DNA of 64,000 bases, from positions 62,001-126,000 of the forward strand of contig NZ_JAIVMF010000010.1 of NCBI RefSeq assembly GCF_020176715.1. Direction: 5' to 3'. Each line of letters starts with the position of its first letter. Positions within the stretch are counted from its first letter, which is position 1. This document shows, piece after piece, positions 1-8,709 of the stretch. A program made the position numbers and the translations under genes. Below the pieces are notes generated by a model, which made no database searches, was not told the origin of the DNA, and saw only the letters and a list, made by a program, of their open reading frames with translations. This DNA comes from Stappia stellulata. Lineage in GTDB: Bacteria; Pseudomonadota; Alphaproteobacteria; Rhizobiales; Stappiaceae.

Positions 1-3000
1 TCTCGATCAAGGTGCCCTGATTGACCTCCGAATCGATGCGGAAGCTCGCCCGGTTGGCTTCCACCAGCGCCTTTGTAAGCGGCAGGCCGAGACCGGTGCC
101 GCCGCCGTGGCGGGCGGTGTGCAGCTGGCGGAACGGCTCCATCGCCGCTTCCAGGTCCTTGTGGCTCATGCCGGTGCCTGTGTCGCGAACCCTCAGGATC
201 ACCTCGCCGCTGTCCTCCAGCGCCGAGGAAACGATCACCTGACCGCCGGGCTGGTTGAACTTGATGGCGTTCGACAGGAGGTTGAGGATCACCTGGCGCA
301 CCGAGCGCCCGTCGGCGACGATATTCGGCACCGAGCCCGGCAGGCTTGCGCGGATGATCACCCGCTCGCGGTTCGCCTGCGGCTGCATCAGCGCGACGCA
401 TTCGCGGATGATGTCATTGGCCGACACCGCCTCGAAGGTCAGTTCCAGCTTGCCCGCCTCGATCTTCGACAGGTCGAGCAGGTCGTTGATCAGGCTCATG
501 ATATGCGAGCCGGAATTGTGGATGTCGCGCAGATAGCCCTTGTAGCGGTCGTTGCCGACGGGGCCGAAGCGCTCTTCCATCATCACTTCCGAGAAACCGA
601 TGATCGCGTTGAGCGGCGTGCGGATCTCGTGGCTGATCTTGGCGAGGAAATCCGACTTCTGCGATGAGGCGTTTTCCGCCTGCCGCTTGGCGTCGGTCAG
701 TTCCTCTTCCGCCGTCTTCCACTGGGTGATGTCGCGCAGCACGGTGCAGAAATGCGGGCCGCTGTCGCCCTGGCCGACGCGGCCGATGGTCATGAACAGC
801 GGGATGAGCCCGCCCGAGCGGATCTGGCCGATCACTTCGCGCCCGTCGTTGAGCACGCTGGCGACGCCGTTGCGGGCGAGGCCGTCGAGATAGTCCATGG
901 CGTCGCGGCGGCTTTCCGGCGCCAGATAGTCGACGAGCGCCACGCCCACCATCTCGTCGCGCGAGGCGTTGAACAGCGCCTCGGCCGAGCGATTGACCTT
1001 CACAATCAGCCCGTCCTCGTCGAGGATCAGCACGCCGTCGGTCGCCGTTTCCAGCACCGCGTCCATTTCCGACACCCGCGCCTCGGCGAGCGCCAGCGCG
1101 CTTTGCACCTCGTGCAGCCGGTCAAGTGCTGCCTCCTGTCCCGGATCATGCCGGTCGAGCAGCGACATCATCAGCGCGTTGCCGCCCTTCCAGGGCACCG
1201 TGTGCAGCCGTGCCTTGACCGGGCGCGCGCCGCCGTCGGCAAGCTGCAGGCGCATGGTGCGCTCCGACATCTTGCCGGGAACGGTGGCCGGCCAGTCCTC
1301 CGGTTCGGCGAAGAGCGCTTCCAGACCGCCGGCAGCGCTCAGCGCCTCGGTGTCCGGGTAGCCGAGCAGATTGAGCAGCGTCGCATTGGCGTATTCGACA
1401 TCCGTGCCGTCGATGATCGCGACGCCGACCGGCAGCCGGTCGAGCAGACTGGTGCGCTGGGCGCGCGTCGGCGGCAAAGGCGGCGCATGCGACGTGGCGG
1501 CCTCGTCCGTCTCCGTGTCGGTGTCCTCGCCGTCGATCCGGTGATCGTCGCGCCGTGCAGGATCGTCCTTGTTGCTGGCAAGGGTCAGATAGGGGCGGGC
1601 CGGGACCGGCGCCACAGGGGCGGGTGCGGCCTCGCCGTCATCGGCAGCATTGTCGTCGTCAATGCCATCCGGCTCTCCATCCGTGTCGTCCAGCCGTACG
1701 TCTTCGGCTTCGCCGGCATCCGCGTCGGCGGCGATTTCCCCGTCCGGCGTCCCGTCCGCCGTCTCGTCCGGTGCCTCGAAAGGGGCCGTGTCGGCTTCGG
1801 CGTCATCGAGCGCGGCCAGCAGGTCGCTGGCGTCATGCTCGCCCGCGGGCAGAGCCTCGGCAACCGGCCGGGTGTCGCCGGTGTCGCTGCGCCCGCCGAG
1901 CGCCTCGGCGATCTTGCGGAAGGCCTCGCGCTCGGGCTTCGACAGGCGCGAGGCGGCAAGCGCCTCGTCGTCACGCGACGCGGCGCGCGTGCCGGATCCG
2001 GCCGCGGCCAGCGTTGCCGCTGCTGCAGCACCCGCCAGCGCGTCCACGCTCGGACCGTCGTCGGTCTTTGTGGCGTCGTCGTCGCCGTCAGGCGCAACCG
2101 CCCCGTCGTCGTCAGCAGCGGCGGCTTCATCGTCCGCATCACCGGTGTCGCCCGGCGCGAGTGCTGCGTGGTCCGCTTCGCCGTCCGCGCCGGCAATGTC
2201 AGCTTCGTCCCCGGCGTCGTCGGTCTCGCCGCCGGGAGGATCGACGGGAAATGCCGTCTCCGAAAGATCATCGTCCGGGGCATCCGTGTCCGGGGCATCC
2301 GCCTCGGTGCGGATTTCGTCAGCCCGGGCCGCGTCGATCGCGGTCTCTTCGATCTTCGCCGCACCGCTCTCCGGCAGGGCGTCGTCGGACAGGTCTGTCA
2401 CCTGCGTGCCGATCTCTTCGCCGGGCGCCTCGTCGGCCGTGGTCAGCGCGTCGAGCGACGGGCGCAGGTGCAACTGCGTTCCGGTTGCCTCCGGATCGTC
2501 CTTGGCATCGCCCGTGCGGCAGACGCCGAACCCGCGAAATCCCTCGAAGATGCGGTTACGGTCGAAGGCGGGCAGGGCGGCCATGTCGACCGGCACGCGC
2601 AAGGCCGCACCGCTGACCGGCCAGTCGACCGTGCGCCCGCTCCAGGTGTCGCGGCGCTGCAGCGCCGCCGCCACCCGGCCGTCGCCGTCGATGCCGAAGC
2701 GTTCGCACACCTCGTCCCAGGTCAGTCCGACCACATCTGCCGCTTCCGGGCCGAGCGCTTCGCCGAATTCCGCCGACAGGAAGGTAAACCGGCGGTCGAT
2801 GTCCATCTTCCAGGCAAAGCGCACCGGACGCTCGCGTGCCTCGAAGGCAAAACCGGCGGTCGCGTCCGCATCCGCATCCGCATGTGTATCGCCGTCCGCA
2901 CCCGCGTCGTCATCAAGATCCAGATCCGCCGATGTCTCGCCGGCGGTCTCATGCAGATCCGGGTCCGCCGCATCAGCGGAAGCGTCGTCGGTCGCGTGTG

Positions 3001-4189
3001 TTTCCCCGGTGTCGTCAGACGCCTGGTCGGGGATCTCCCCGGCAGATTCGTCCGGAGCAAAACGGTCGAGCGACAGTCCCTCGTCCACTCCCTCGTCCAC
3101 TGCGGACGCTTCCGGCTCATCCGCATCGGCGGCCGGCACGTCCAATTCTGCGTCCATTCGTTCGTCTGTCGGCGCGTCTGCGGCCTCGCCCGGCGCTGCG
3201 TCCGCAATTGCCTGCGCACGCTCGGCATCGATGCGGGCATCGGCATTGGCACGGTCCTGCGTGCCGGAGCCCGACAGGAAGCGTGTCGCGCTTGCAAATC
3301 CGAAGAGACCGCCGCCGGCGATCCCCCATTTGCGCCGCTGCGGTTGCGGCGCGGCGTCCGCATCGCTGGCGGTGTCGGCGATCTCCGCCGGCAATTCTTC
3401 CGCGCCATCCTCGACGGGACCTGCACCGTGAGCGGAGCCCTCTAGCGTGTCTTCGCCGGATGCATGGTCGGCCCGGGCGTCGGCAAGTGCGGTCTCGGCA
3501 GGAGCGGAGGGCGAGGGGTCGGGAGAGGGGGGAGCCTCCACGGCGGCCGTCACGGGCTCTGCCGCGATCACCGCCAGCGTGTGGCCGGTGTCCAGCATCA
3601 GCAGCATGGCGGCGTGGTCGCCGTCGTCAAATGTCAGTTGCGCGCGCACCGGCGCATGCTTTGCGCTGCGCAGGCGGGTGGAGACGGTATCGAAACCGGG
3701 GGCGTCCAGAGGCCCGGCCATGTCGACGATGGCGCCCTTGCCGTCATAGAGCACGGCGGTGCTGTCATCGGCATCGGCCACGAGCGCCACCAGGCCGGCC
3801 AGCGCGGTGTCCCGCACCGGGGGCGCGTCATTGGCGACGATCAGTGCGGCGCTGCTGCCGTCGGCAAGCTCCAACCGGCGGCAGGTGCATGTCAGCAGCA
3901 TGACCCGCAGCCCGCGGTAGAACCGCAGGCGGTCGGTGGTGTCGCGGTCATCGGGACCCGAGGCGGCGATGCGCATGATGTGCGGCCGTGCCGGCGCGCG
4001 CGCCAGTCCGCTCAGGTCGGCAAGCTCGCTGAGGGAGCGCACGCCGAAAAAGGCCGCCCCGGCGGGGTTCGCCCACAGGATTGACTTTCCGTCCTCCGCC
4101 CAGATCCATGCCGGGCGCGGGTCGGTGAGATGAGAGTTGGCGGTCGCAAGACCGCTCAACGCCATGAAGGTGCTCAACTGGCTGTTCAT
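1..4189 (-). CDS. pdhS: PdhS/PleC-type cell-cycle sensor histidine kinase, C-terminus cut by window edge
   Basis: Multi-PAS histidine kinase of the PleC/DivJ/PdhS group that signals to DivK and related cell-cycle regulators. ATG at 4189 with GGAGA about 9 nt upstream. An N-terminal PAS-like segment (WIWAEDGKSILWANPAGA) is followed by two long Asp/Ala/Glu-rich disordered stretches (about residues 206-446 and 596-910), then two PAS domains (about 913-1000 and 1033-1153). The HisKA motif KISHEIRTPLNAI has its phospho-acceptor at His1187, and the ATPase shows N-box VILNLLSNAIKFN, DTGTGMS and GGGTGLGLPL. At least 1396 residues, longer than the roughly 1000-residue Brucella PdhS because of the linkers; only the last few residues are missing. 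Between the linkers is a hydrophobic Gly-rich island, KWGIAGGGLFGFA. The PdhS label rests on architecture and HisKA-flanking sequence; another PleC/DivJ paralogue is possible. Confidence 0.85.
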   Translation of the reverse strand, partial: MNSQLSTFMALSGLATANSHLTDPRPAWIWAEDGKSILWANPAGAAFFGVRSLSELADLSGLARAPARPHIMRIAASGPDDRDTTDRLRFYRGLRVMLLTCTCRRLELADGSSAALIVANDAPPVRDTALAGLVALVADADDSTAVLYDGKGAIVDMAGPLDAPGFDTVSTRLRSAKHAPVRAQLTFDDGDHAAMLLMLDTGHTLAVIAAEPVTAAVEAPPSPDPSPSAPAETALADARADHASGEDTLEGSAHGAGPVEDGAEELPAEIADTASDADAAPQPQRRKWGIAGGGLFGFASATRFLSGSGTQDRANADARIDAERAQAIADAAPGEAADAPTDERMDAELDVPAADADEPEASAVDEGVDEGLSLDRFAPDESAGEIPDQASDDTGETHATDDASADAADPDLHETAGETSADLDLDDDAGADGDTHADADADATAGFAFEARERPVRFAWKMDIDRRFTFLSAEFGEALGPEAADVVGLTWDEVCERFGIDGDGRVAAALQRRDTWSGRTVDWPVSGAALRVPVDMAALPAFDRNRIFEGFRGFGVCRTGDAKDDPEATGTQLHLRPSLDALTTADEAPGEEIGTQVTDLSDDALPESGAAKIEETAIDAARADEIRTEADAPDTDAPDDDLSETAFPVDPPGGETDDAGDEADIAGADGEADHAALAPGDTGDADDEAAAADDDGAVAPDGDDDATKTDDGPSVDALAGAAAAATLAAAGSGTRAASRDDEALAASRLSKPEREAFRKIAEALGGRSDTGDTRPVAEALPAGEHDASDLLAALDDAEADTAPFEAPDETADGTPDGEIAADADAGEAEDVRLDDTDGEPDGIDDDNAADDGEAAPAPVAPVPARPYLTLASNKDDPARRDDHRIDGEDTDTETDEAATSHAPPLPPTRAQRTSLLDRLPVGVAIIDGTDVEYANATLLNLLGYPDTEALSAAGGLEALFAEPEDWPATVPGKMSERTMRLQLADGGARPVKARLHTVPWKGGNALMMSLLDRHDPGQEAALDRLHEVQSALALAEARVSEMDAVLETATDGVLILDEDGLIVKVNRSAEALFNASRDEMVGVALVDYLAPESRRDAMDYLDGLARNGVASVLNDGREVIGQIRSGGLIPLFMTIGRVGQGDSGPHFCTVLRDITQWKTAEEELTDAKRQAENASSQKSDFLAKISHEIRTPLNAIIGFSEVMMEERFGPVGNDRYKGYLRDIHNSGSHIMSLINDLLDLSKIEAGKLELTFEAVSANDIIRECVALMQPQANRERVIIRASLPGSVPNIVADGRSVRQVILNLLSNAIKFNQPGGQVIVSSALEDSGEVILRVRDTGTGMSHKDLEAAMEPFRQLHTARHGGGTGLGLPLTKALVEANRASFRIDSEVNQGTLIE

Positions 4190-4511
4190 GGGCACGCTTT
4201 CTCCGCCGTTGCAGCCCGTCTCAAGCCTGTCCGCCAAGGCCGGAAGACCTGACCGGTAGACGCGTTTGCGGTAAACAAAGTGTAAATATCGGTTTCGGAT
4301 CCTTTCGTCCACGACGACAAGGCGATTCCGGGCCATTCTCTCCCATGCTGGTTAACGGCAAGATGTACTTCATCACGATTTTATCTAGGATTGCTAAGCC
4401 CTTCTTGCGATGTGGCGCGGGTGTGCGATCCTGACGGCGCCGCCGCGCCAGACGCAGCGGCAACGCCAGCCAAACCAGGCAGGGCGGAAACGCCAGGCAA
4501 AGGAGAACGAT
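4190..4511. other. Divergent intergenic region between kinase and phasin
   Basis: No gene is visible. The segment next to the kinase start is AT-richer and should hold its promoter. It contains one GATTC (4324-4328), a GANTC site of the type methylated by CcrM, and an isolated TTAA in GGTTAACGG near 4350. I see no full CtrA box. A longer upstream start for the phasin (ATG 4410) would encode a low-quality Arg/Ala/Gln-rich extension and is not used. Confidence 0.5.
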
Positions 4512-4892
4512 GTGACGAAAAGCGACAAGACCGGTTTCGAGATCCCCGATCAGATGCGCGAGATGGCAGACCAGAGCGTGGATCAGGCGCGCAAGGCGTT
4601 CGACGAATACATGAACGCGACGCGCAAGGCCGTCGGAAGCGTCGAGACGACCGCCAGCACCGTCAAGGCTGGGGCGGACGACCTCAGCCGCACCGCGCTC
4701 GAATATACCGAAGAGCATATCTCCGCCGCCTTCGATCTGGCGCAGAAGATGGTGCGGGCCTCCACGCCCCAGGAAATGGTGCAGCTGCAAAGCGACTATC
4801 TGCGCAAGCAGATGGAGGCGCTCGGCGAGCAGGTGCGCGATCTCGGCGACAAGGCGTCCAAGACGGCGAAGGACGTGTCCTCGCAGAAATAA
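4512..4892 (+). CDS. Phasin family protein
   Basis: Small amphipathic helical protein of 126 residues of the type that coats polyhydroxyalkanoate granules. The GTG at 4512 is chosen because AAAGGAG lies 6 nt upstream. The sequence is almost all helix-forming and rich in Lys, Glu, Ala and Gln, with the phasin-like core EYMNATRKAVGSVE and the later motif TPQEMVQLQSDYLRKQME, which parallels LAEMIELQSSFARSQFEAF in the second phasin downstream. The two genes are paralogues 286 bp apart. No PHA synthase is in the window, so the granule role comes from the family. Confidence 0.85.
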   Translation: MTKSDKTGFEIPDQMREMADQSVDQARKAFDEYMNATRKAVGSVETTASTVKAGADDLSRTALEYTEEHISAAFDLAQKMVRASTPQEMVQLQSDYLRKQMEALGEQVRDLGDKASKTAKDVSSQK

Positions 4893-5040
4893 AGAGACCT
4901 GCGGCCGCGCCCCTCATGGCAGCGGCCGGTCTTGCCGGCGGCGCGGGCGACACTGCGCCTGCGCCGCCCGCGCCCGACGATCCCGGCTGCCGGATATTGC
5001 CTTGCATCCGCTGCGTCATTTGTGCGTCGCAATATTTATG

Positions 5041-5053
5041 TTGCAATGCACAA
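5041..5053. promoter_or_regulatory. Possible PhaR-type motif upstream of second phasin
   Basis: TTGCAATGCACAA lies about 125 bp before the phasin start at 5179, in an AT-richer stretch with a nearby GCAA...TTGC dyad (5029-5044). Alphaproteobacterial PhaR repressors bind TGC/GCA-rich sites upstream of phasin genes; assigning this site is inference from that pattern and its position. No PhaR gene is in the window. Confidence 0.35.
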
Positions 5054-5178
5054 TAACCCGTCCTATATTGAGTTTCGTAATCGGCGAGCACTGGCCCCAT
5101 TGGTCTGGTGGTCGCAAGGATCGCTACCGGGCGAAAGCGGGTTTTCCGCAAAAGCCGCCCGGCCAAAGGAGCATGAAC

Positions 5179-5694
5179 ATGACCGACACCAAGACCGCAG
5201 CAGCGGCCCCCAAGGCCGCCCGCGCGAAAACCGCCAAGTCCACCGATTCGACGGTGACCCCGTTCCCGAACTTTGAGGCTTTTTCCATGCCGCAGATCGA
5301 AATCCCGACCGCAACCCGCGAAATGGCCGAAAAGGGCATCGAGCAGGTCCGTGAATCCTACGCCAAGATGAAGAACGCCGCCGAAGAGGCGACCGATCTT
5401 CTGGAAGACGGCTTCGAGACGACCCGCCGCGGCGTTCTCGACTTCAACCACAAGGCCGTCGATGCGGCCAAGGCCAACACCGACGCAACCTTCCAGTTCG
5501 TGAAGGACCTGTTCGAGGTGAAGACGCTGGCCGAGATGATCGAGCTGCAGAGCTCCTTCGCCCGCAGCCAGTTCGAGGCCTTCACCGGCCAGGCCAAGGA
5601 CATGCAGGACCTGTCGACCAAGCTCTCCGGCGAAATGACCGAAACGGTCAAGGGCGCCTACGAGAAGGCCAGCAAGGATTTCAAGGCAGCCTGA
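5179..5694 (+). CDS. Phasin (PHA granule-associated protein)
   Basis: 171-residue phasin with a basic Ala/Lys-rich N-terminus, the conserved segment PFPNFEAFSMPQIEIPTATR and then the phasin helical domain (REMAEKGIEQVRESYAKMK through FEVKTLAEMIELQSSFARSQ). ATG 5179 has AAGGA 8 nt upstream; ATG 5173, in frame, would leave only 2 nt to the same site. The protein should bind PHA granule surfaces or act as a chaperone-like carbon-storage factor. Stand-alone unit with its own upstream region and a strong terminator. Confidence 0.9.
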   Translation: MTDTKTAAAAPKAARAKTAKSTDSTVTPFPNFEAFSMPQIEIPTATREMAEKGIEQVRESYAKMKNAAEEATDLLEDGFETTRRGVLDFNHKAVDAAKANTDATFQFVKDLFEVKTLAEMIELQSSFARSQFEAFTGQAKDMQDLSTKLSGEMTETVKGAYEKASKDFKAA

Positions 5695-5751
5695 TTGCCT
5701 TGATCCGGCCGGCTTCCGGTCAGGACTGACGGCCCCCTCGCGGGGGCCCGG

Positions 5752-5779
5752 AAACCCGGCGCCCTGGCGCCGGGTTTTT
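5752..5779 (+). terminator. Rho-independent terminator of the phasin gene
   Basis: AACCCGGCGCC/GGCGCCGGGTT-type stem (arms 5755-5763 and 5766-5774) with a 2-nt apex, followed by a run of five T. A second GC hairpin, GGCCCCC...GGGGGCC at 5731-5748, lies just upstream without a T run. Nothing else is seen between this terminator and the tRNA promoter at 5952. Confidence 0.85.
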
Positions 5780-5951
5780 GCGTCCCGAGAAGGATTCCCG
5801 GCACGGGATCCCGCGGCCGGGCAGCGTGCCTGCCCCCGGCTCGAAGCCGGGCGTGCCGTCGGAACGCGCCGCGCGAGGGCTTTTCGCCGCGCCGTTTTCC
5901 GTCTGTCGGGCGAAGCTGTGGAAGAGCGCGTGAACTTGCGCAATCGGCCTC

Positions 5952-5980
5952 TTGCATTCGCGCCGGTTTCAAACTAGCTT
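5952..5980 (+). promoter_or_regulatory. Candidate sigma-70 promoter of tRNA-His
   Basis: TTGCAT (5952-5957), a 17-nt spacer and TAGCTT (5975-5980) end 18 nt before the mature tRNA 5' end, a normal leader length for a tRNA gene. The match to consensus is moderate. Confidence 0.45.
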
Positions 5981-5998
5981 CCGCCTCCGAATTGACGT

Positions 5999-6075
5999 GC
6001 AGACGTAGCTCAGTTGGTTAGAGCGTCGGATTGTGGCTCCGAAGGTCGTTGGTTCAACTCCAACCGTCTGTACCA
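5999..6075 (+). tRNA. tRNA-His (GTG)
   Basis: 77-nt cloverleaf with encoded CCA. Acceptor strands GCAGACG and CGTCTGT pair with one G-U at 1:72; D stem GCTC/GAGC; anticodon stem TCGGA/TCCGA with loop TTGTGGC, so the anticodon is GTG; T arm GTTGG TTCAACT CCAAC. Discriminator base 73 is A (6072) and the base before G1 is T (5998), so the usual bacterial G-1:C73 identity pair is not encoded. This is the noncanonical tRNA-His known from much of the Alphaproteobacteria. Confidence 0.97.
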
Positions 6076-6225
6076 TTCCTCTCCCCTGCCTCCCGTATCG
6101 CACCGAATCGCGCAGGCGCCGCATGGCGCGGGCTGAGCTCCGTCGTGGCGACGGCGCGCCTCGCCGGGGCCTTCCGCCACCGGTGCCGCCTTGCGCCGCC
6201 GTCCGGCATGCCCGGCCCGGAAAAC

Positions 6226-6576
6226 TTAGGCGAAGAGCCGTTCCCACAGCGCAACGCCCCAGACCATGGTCGCCAGCAGGATCGCCATCAGCACTGCGGC
6301 CGAACCGCAGTCCTTGGCGGTCTTGATCAGCGGGTCGGTCTCGCGCGTCACCCGGTCGGCCAGTTTTTCGATCGCGGTGTTGAGGAACTCGACGCCGAGC
6401 AGGAAGAGCAGCGACCCCCACAAGGCGACGAGCGTCCAGGGGTCGCGCGTCAGCATCGGCGCCACCGGCACAGAGAGAGCGAGGAGGATCAATTCCTCGC
6501 GCAGCGCGGCTTCCTTGAGAAGACCGAACCTCAATCCGGCGAGCGAATTTCGTAAGGCCAGGATCTGACGCAGCAT
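6226..6576 (-). CDS. dgkA: Diacylglycerol kinase
   Basis: 116-residue integral membrane kinase that phosphorylates diacylglycerol to phosphatidic acid and recycles diacylglycerol released by phosphoglycerol transfer. The signature GVEFLNTAIEKLADRV (family AxxEFxNTAIE) and the following DPLIKTAKDCGSAAVL are clear, and three hydrophobic helices are visible. ATG 6576 has a strong GGAGGAG immediately upstream. Length is standard. It is divergent from the LTA-synthase-like gene at 6880, whose reaction type would generate diacylglycerol; that link is inference. Confidence 0.95.
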   Translation of the reverse strand: MLRQILALRNSLAGLRFGLLKEAALREELILLALSVPVAPMLTRDPWTLVALWGSLLFLLGVEFLNTAIEKLADRVTRETDPLIKTAKDCGSAAVLMAILLATMVWGVALWERLFA

Positions 6577-6879
6577 GGCTCCTCCGGGTCGATGTCAGTA
6601 AGCTTCAGTCTTTCCTAAGGCCTGGGACCGCCCGCGTCGCCAATTAAATTTCAAATCCATGATTGAGCCAAGTCGCTGCGTTTGCGCGCTTTCTCCGGTT
6701 TGAGGAAAGGCGCCCACGTTCTGGCCGCGAAAGTTCTCAAACCGCTGCGTCATGTGCGGGAGGGGGTTGTTTCCGAAGCGCAGGCGCCACCGTTAATATT
6801 AACGAGCAAAAATAAGTTACTTTAGGTTGCATCCTTGCTATTGCGTTAAGCGCTCATTAAGCAATTCGAGGACATTGCC
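6577..6879. other. Divergent dgkA / transferase intergenic region
   Basis: About 300 bp with no gene. The right half is AT-rich and carries a 12-bp perfect palindrome, GTTAATATTAAC (6792-6803), and the perfect CtrA box listed separately. It should hold promoters for both flanking genes. Confidence 0.6.
6846..6860 (+). promoter_or_regulatory. Full CtrA box TTAA-N7-TTAA
   Basis: TTAA-GCGCTCA-TTAA matches the CtrA consensus exactly, 19 bp upstream of the ATG at 6880. GAGG (SD) of the downstream gene follows closely, so the box lies in or next to the core promoter. CtrA is the master cell-cycle regulator of this class; whether it activates or represses here cannot be read from sequence. Confidence 0.7.
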
Positions 6880-8709
6880 ATGCGGAAATTGACAGACTGG
6901 CTTGCCTTCTTCCTGACCCGGATCCCTGTCGTCGCAGCCGTCTTGCTGGCCGGTCTCGCCGGAATTGCCGTCGCCGAGCGCTATGTAAACACCCTTCCGA
7001 TGGCGCTCTCGATCGCGCTTGCCATCGGGTGCGTGATGGCACTGCTTTCCGGTCGCCTTGTGACGTCGATTTATGCCTCGGTCGGCTTGATTGCGATGAT
7101 CGCCTTTATTTCCTATGCGAAAATGAAATGGATGTCGGTCGCACCGAATATTGTCGACCTCTACTACCTTGCGTTCAACTCCGGGACGCTTCAGTTCCTG
7201 TCCGGATCCTTTCTTCCATATCTGCTGGTTCTTGGCGGCCTCGCCTTGGGCACGCTGATCGCGGTTGTTGTCGTGCGTCGGCGGGAGCCCGGCTCCAGGC
7301 GCGTCCGGATGCGGGCGCTCGTTCTGCTGCCGCTGGCGGTCGCCCTGGCGGTCGTGGCGCAACCGCGCGACTTCAAGGGCGTGGAAGACCTGATGCGCTT
7401 TCGTTATGTGACGTCGTTCTTTTCCTCTCTCCGTCATCTGGCTCACCTTGGCGAAGAGATTCCGTTGCTTGCGCGTCTGGATGCGGAAAAGGCAAGGCCG
7501 GCCGTGTCTTCCGGGCCTTGCGAGACGACGGGAATGGCCCCGGATCTGGTGGTGGTCCAGTCAGAATCCATCGTCGTGCCGGCCCATATCCTCGGCCAGG
7601 ACACGCCGCCCGAACTGACCCGGGGCTTTGGCGGAGCGGATGGTCGCACGCGCGCGCTCCGGGTTGAAACCTTTGCGGGAAACACCTGGGTGACGACGGC
7701 CGGTTTCAACACCAGCCTGCCAATCTCCGATCTCGGGTGGTTGAAGAACTATTCGAATTTCGTTCTTGAGGGGCGGGTGGAACACACACTTGCCCGGACC
7801 CTCAAGCGGTGCGGCTACCGGACGGTCTATCTCACGCCGCTGCCTTACTCCTTCGTGAACGAGGGGGATTTCGGCCGCTCGATCGGGTTCGACATGGTGA
7901 TCGACCAGACGGCCCTTCAGGCGGCAAGCGCCCACCAGACCGACGATTTCTACTACGACAAGGTGCTTGAGACGGTCCGCCGCTTGCGTGCGGACGGCGA
8001 CGGACCCCTCTTCGTTTTCGTTTTGACGATGTCGGCCCACTCACCCTGGGATTTCCGGTTGCACCCCGATGCGGCGTGGCCCGGCGAACCCTACGCCGGG
8101 GACGGCTCGCTTGCGGAGTATTTCCGGCGTGTGGCGAAGAGCCGGGAAGACCTGTCCGTTTTCTGGAGGCAGTTGAAGGGCCGGGCCTCTTCGCGTCCCG
8201 TCGCGCTTCTGGAATATGGCGACCATCAGCCGAACCTGCTTCGCACCCATTGGGAAGAGCGCTATGGGACCGGGGCGCTCGCGTCTCCCGCGTCTCCGGC
8301 CTATCTCACCTACTTCCAGGTTCTGACCGAGGGCGTGCCGGCGGCACCTGCGGTGCCGGCATTCGAGACCCTTGATATCCAGTATCTCGCCCCGACGCTT
8401 CTGGAGGCGGCCGGGCTGAGGCCGTCTCCCGTTTACGACTATCTTCTCGGGATGCGGGATGCCTGTGCCGGCCGGTTTGCCGATTGCACCTTTGCCGGAA
8501 TGAAGAAAGGGTATTTTGCCTGTCGTCAAAACCCGGCCGCCTGCGCCACGACGCTGCAAACGGCGATGACGCGCTCCGGCGCTGCTGCCGGGGAGAAGCA
8601 TGCCCTGCAGGCCCTTCAGACACGTGTCGTTGAAAACGTCCCGCCGCCCGGCCTGCGCGGGGGAGAAGGGCGCCTCGGGGCCGCGAGCGGCGCGCGGGGG
8701 CGGCCATGA
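6880..8709 (+). CDS. LTA-synthase/OpgB-like membrane phosphotransferase (alkaline phosphatase superfamily)
   Basis: 609 residues: several N-terminal membrane helices (to about residue 145), then a periplasmic sulfatase-type domain. Metal and catalytic positions typical of LTA-synthase-like phosphoglycerol or phosphoethanolamine transferases are visible: VVVQSES (Glu229), GNTWVTTAGF (candidate nucleophile Thr269), SAHSPW (His387) and LEYGDHQP (Asp448-His449). It likely transfers a phospho-head group from a lipid to an envelope glycan or lipid. The C-terminus carries Cys-containing segments (GMRDACAGRFADCTFAGM, YFACRQNPAACA) that could form periplasmic disulfides. It overlaps the next gene by 4 nt (ATGA). 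A CtrA box precedes it. The substrate is unknown. Confidence 0.82.
   Translation: MRKLTDWLAFFLTRIPVVAAVLLAGLAGIAVAERYVNTLPMALSIALAIGCVMALLSGRLVTSIYASVGLIAMIAFISYAKMKWMSVAPNIVDLYYLAFNSGTLQFLSGSFLPYLLVLGGLALGTLIAVVVVRRREPGSRRVRMRALVLLPLAVALAVVAQPRDFKGVEDLMRFRYVTSFFSSLRHLAHLGEEIPLLARLDAEKARPAVSSGPCETTGMAPDLVVVQSESIVVPAHILGQDTPPELTRGFGGADGRTRALRVETFAGNTWVTTAGFNTSLPISDLGWLKNYSNFVLEGRVEHTLARTLKRCGYRTVYLTPLPYSFVNEGDFGRSIGFDMVIDQTALQAASAHQTDDFYYDKVLETVRRLRADGDGPLFVFVLTMSAHSPWDFRLHPDAAWPGEPYAGDGSLAEYFRRVAKSREDLSVFWRQLKGRASSRPVALLEYGDHQPNLLRTHWEERYGTGALASPASPAYLTYFQVLTEGVPAAPAVPAFETLDIQYLAPTLLEAAGLRPSPVYDYLLGMRDACAGRFADCTFAGMKKGYFACRQNPAACATTLQTAMTRSGAAAGEKHALQALQTRVVENVPPPGLRGGEGRLGAASGARGRP

Noticed and set aside
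752-3445. 897-codon plus-strand ORF over the kinase gene
   Set aside because: Arg/Val-rich nonsense read antisense to a gene with clear PAS, HisKA and ATPase motifs; long open antisense frames are normal at this GC content.
6838-7446. 202-codon minus-strand ORF over the start of the transferase
   Set aside because: Its protein is Arg/Gln/Asp-rich and hydrophilic, the mirror of the membrane helices on the plus strand.
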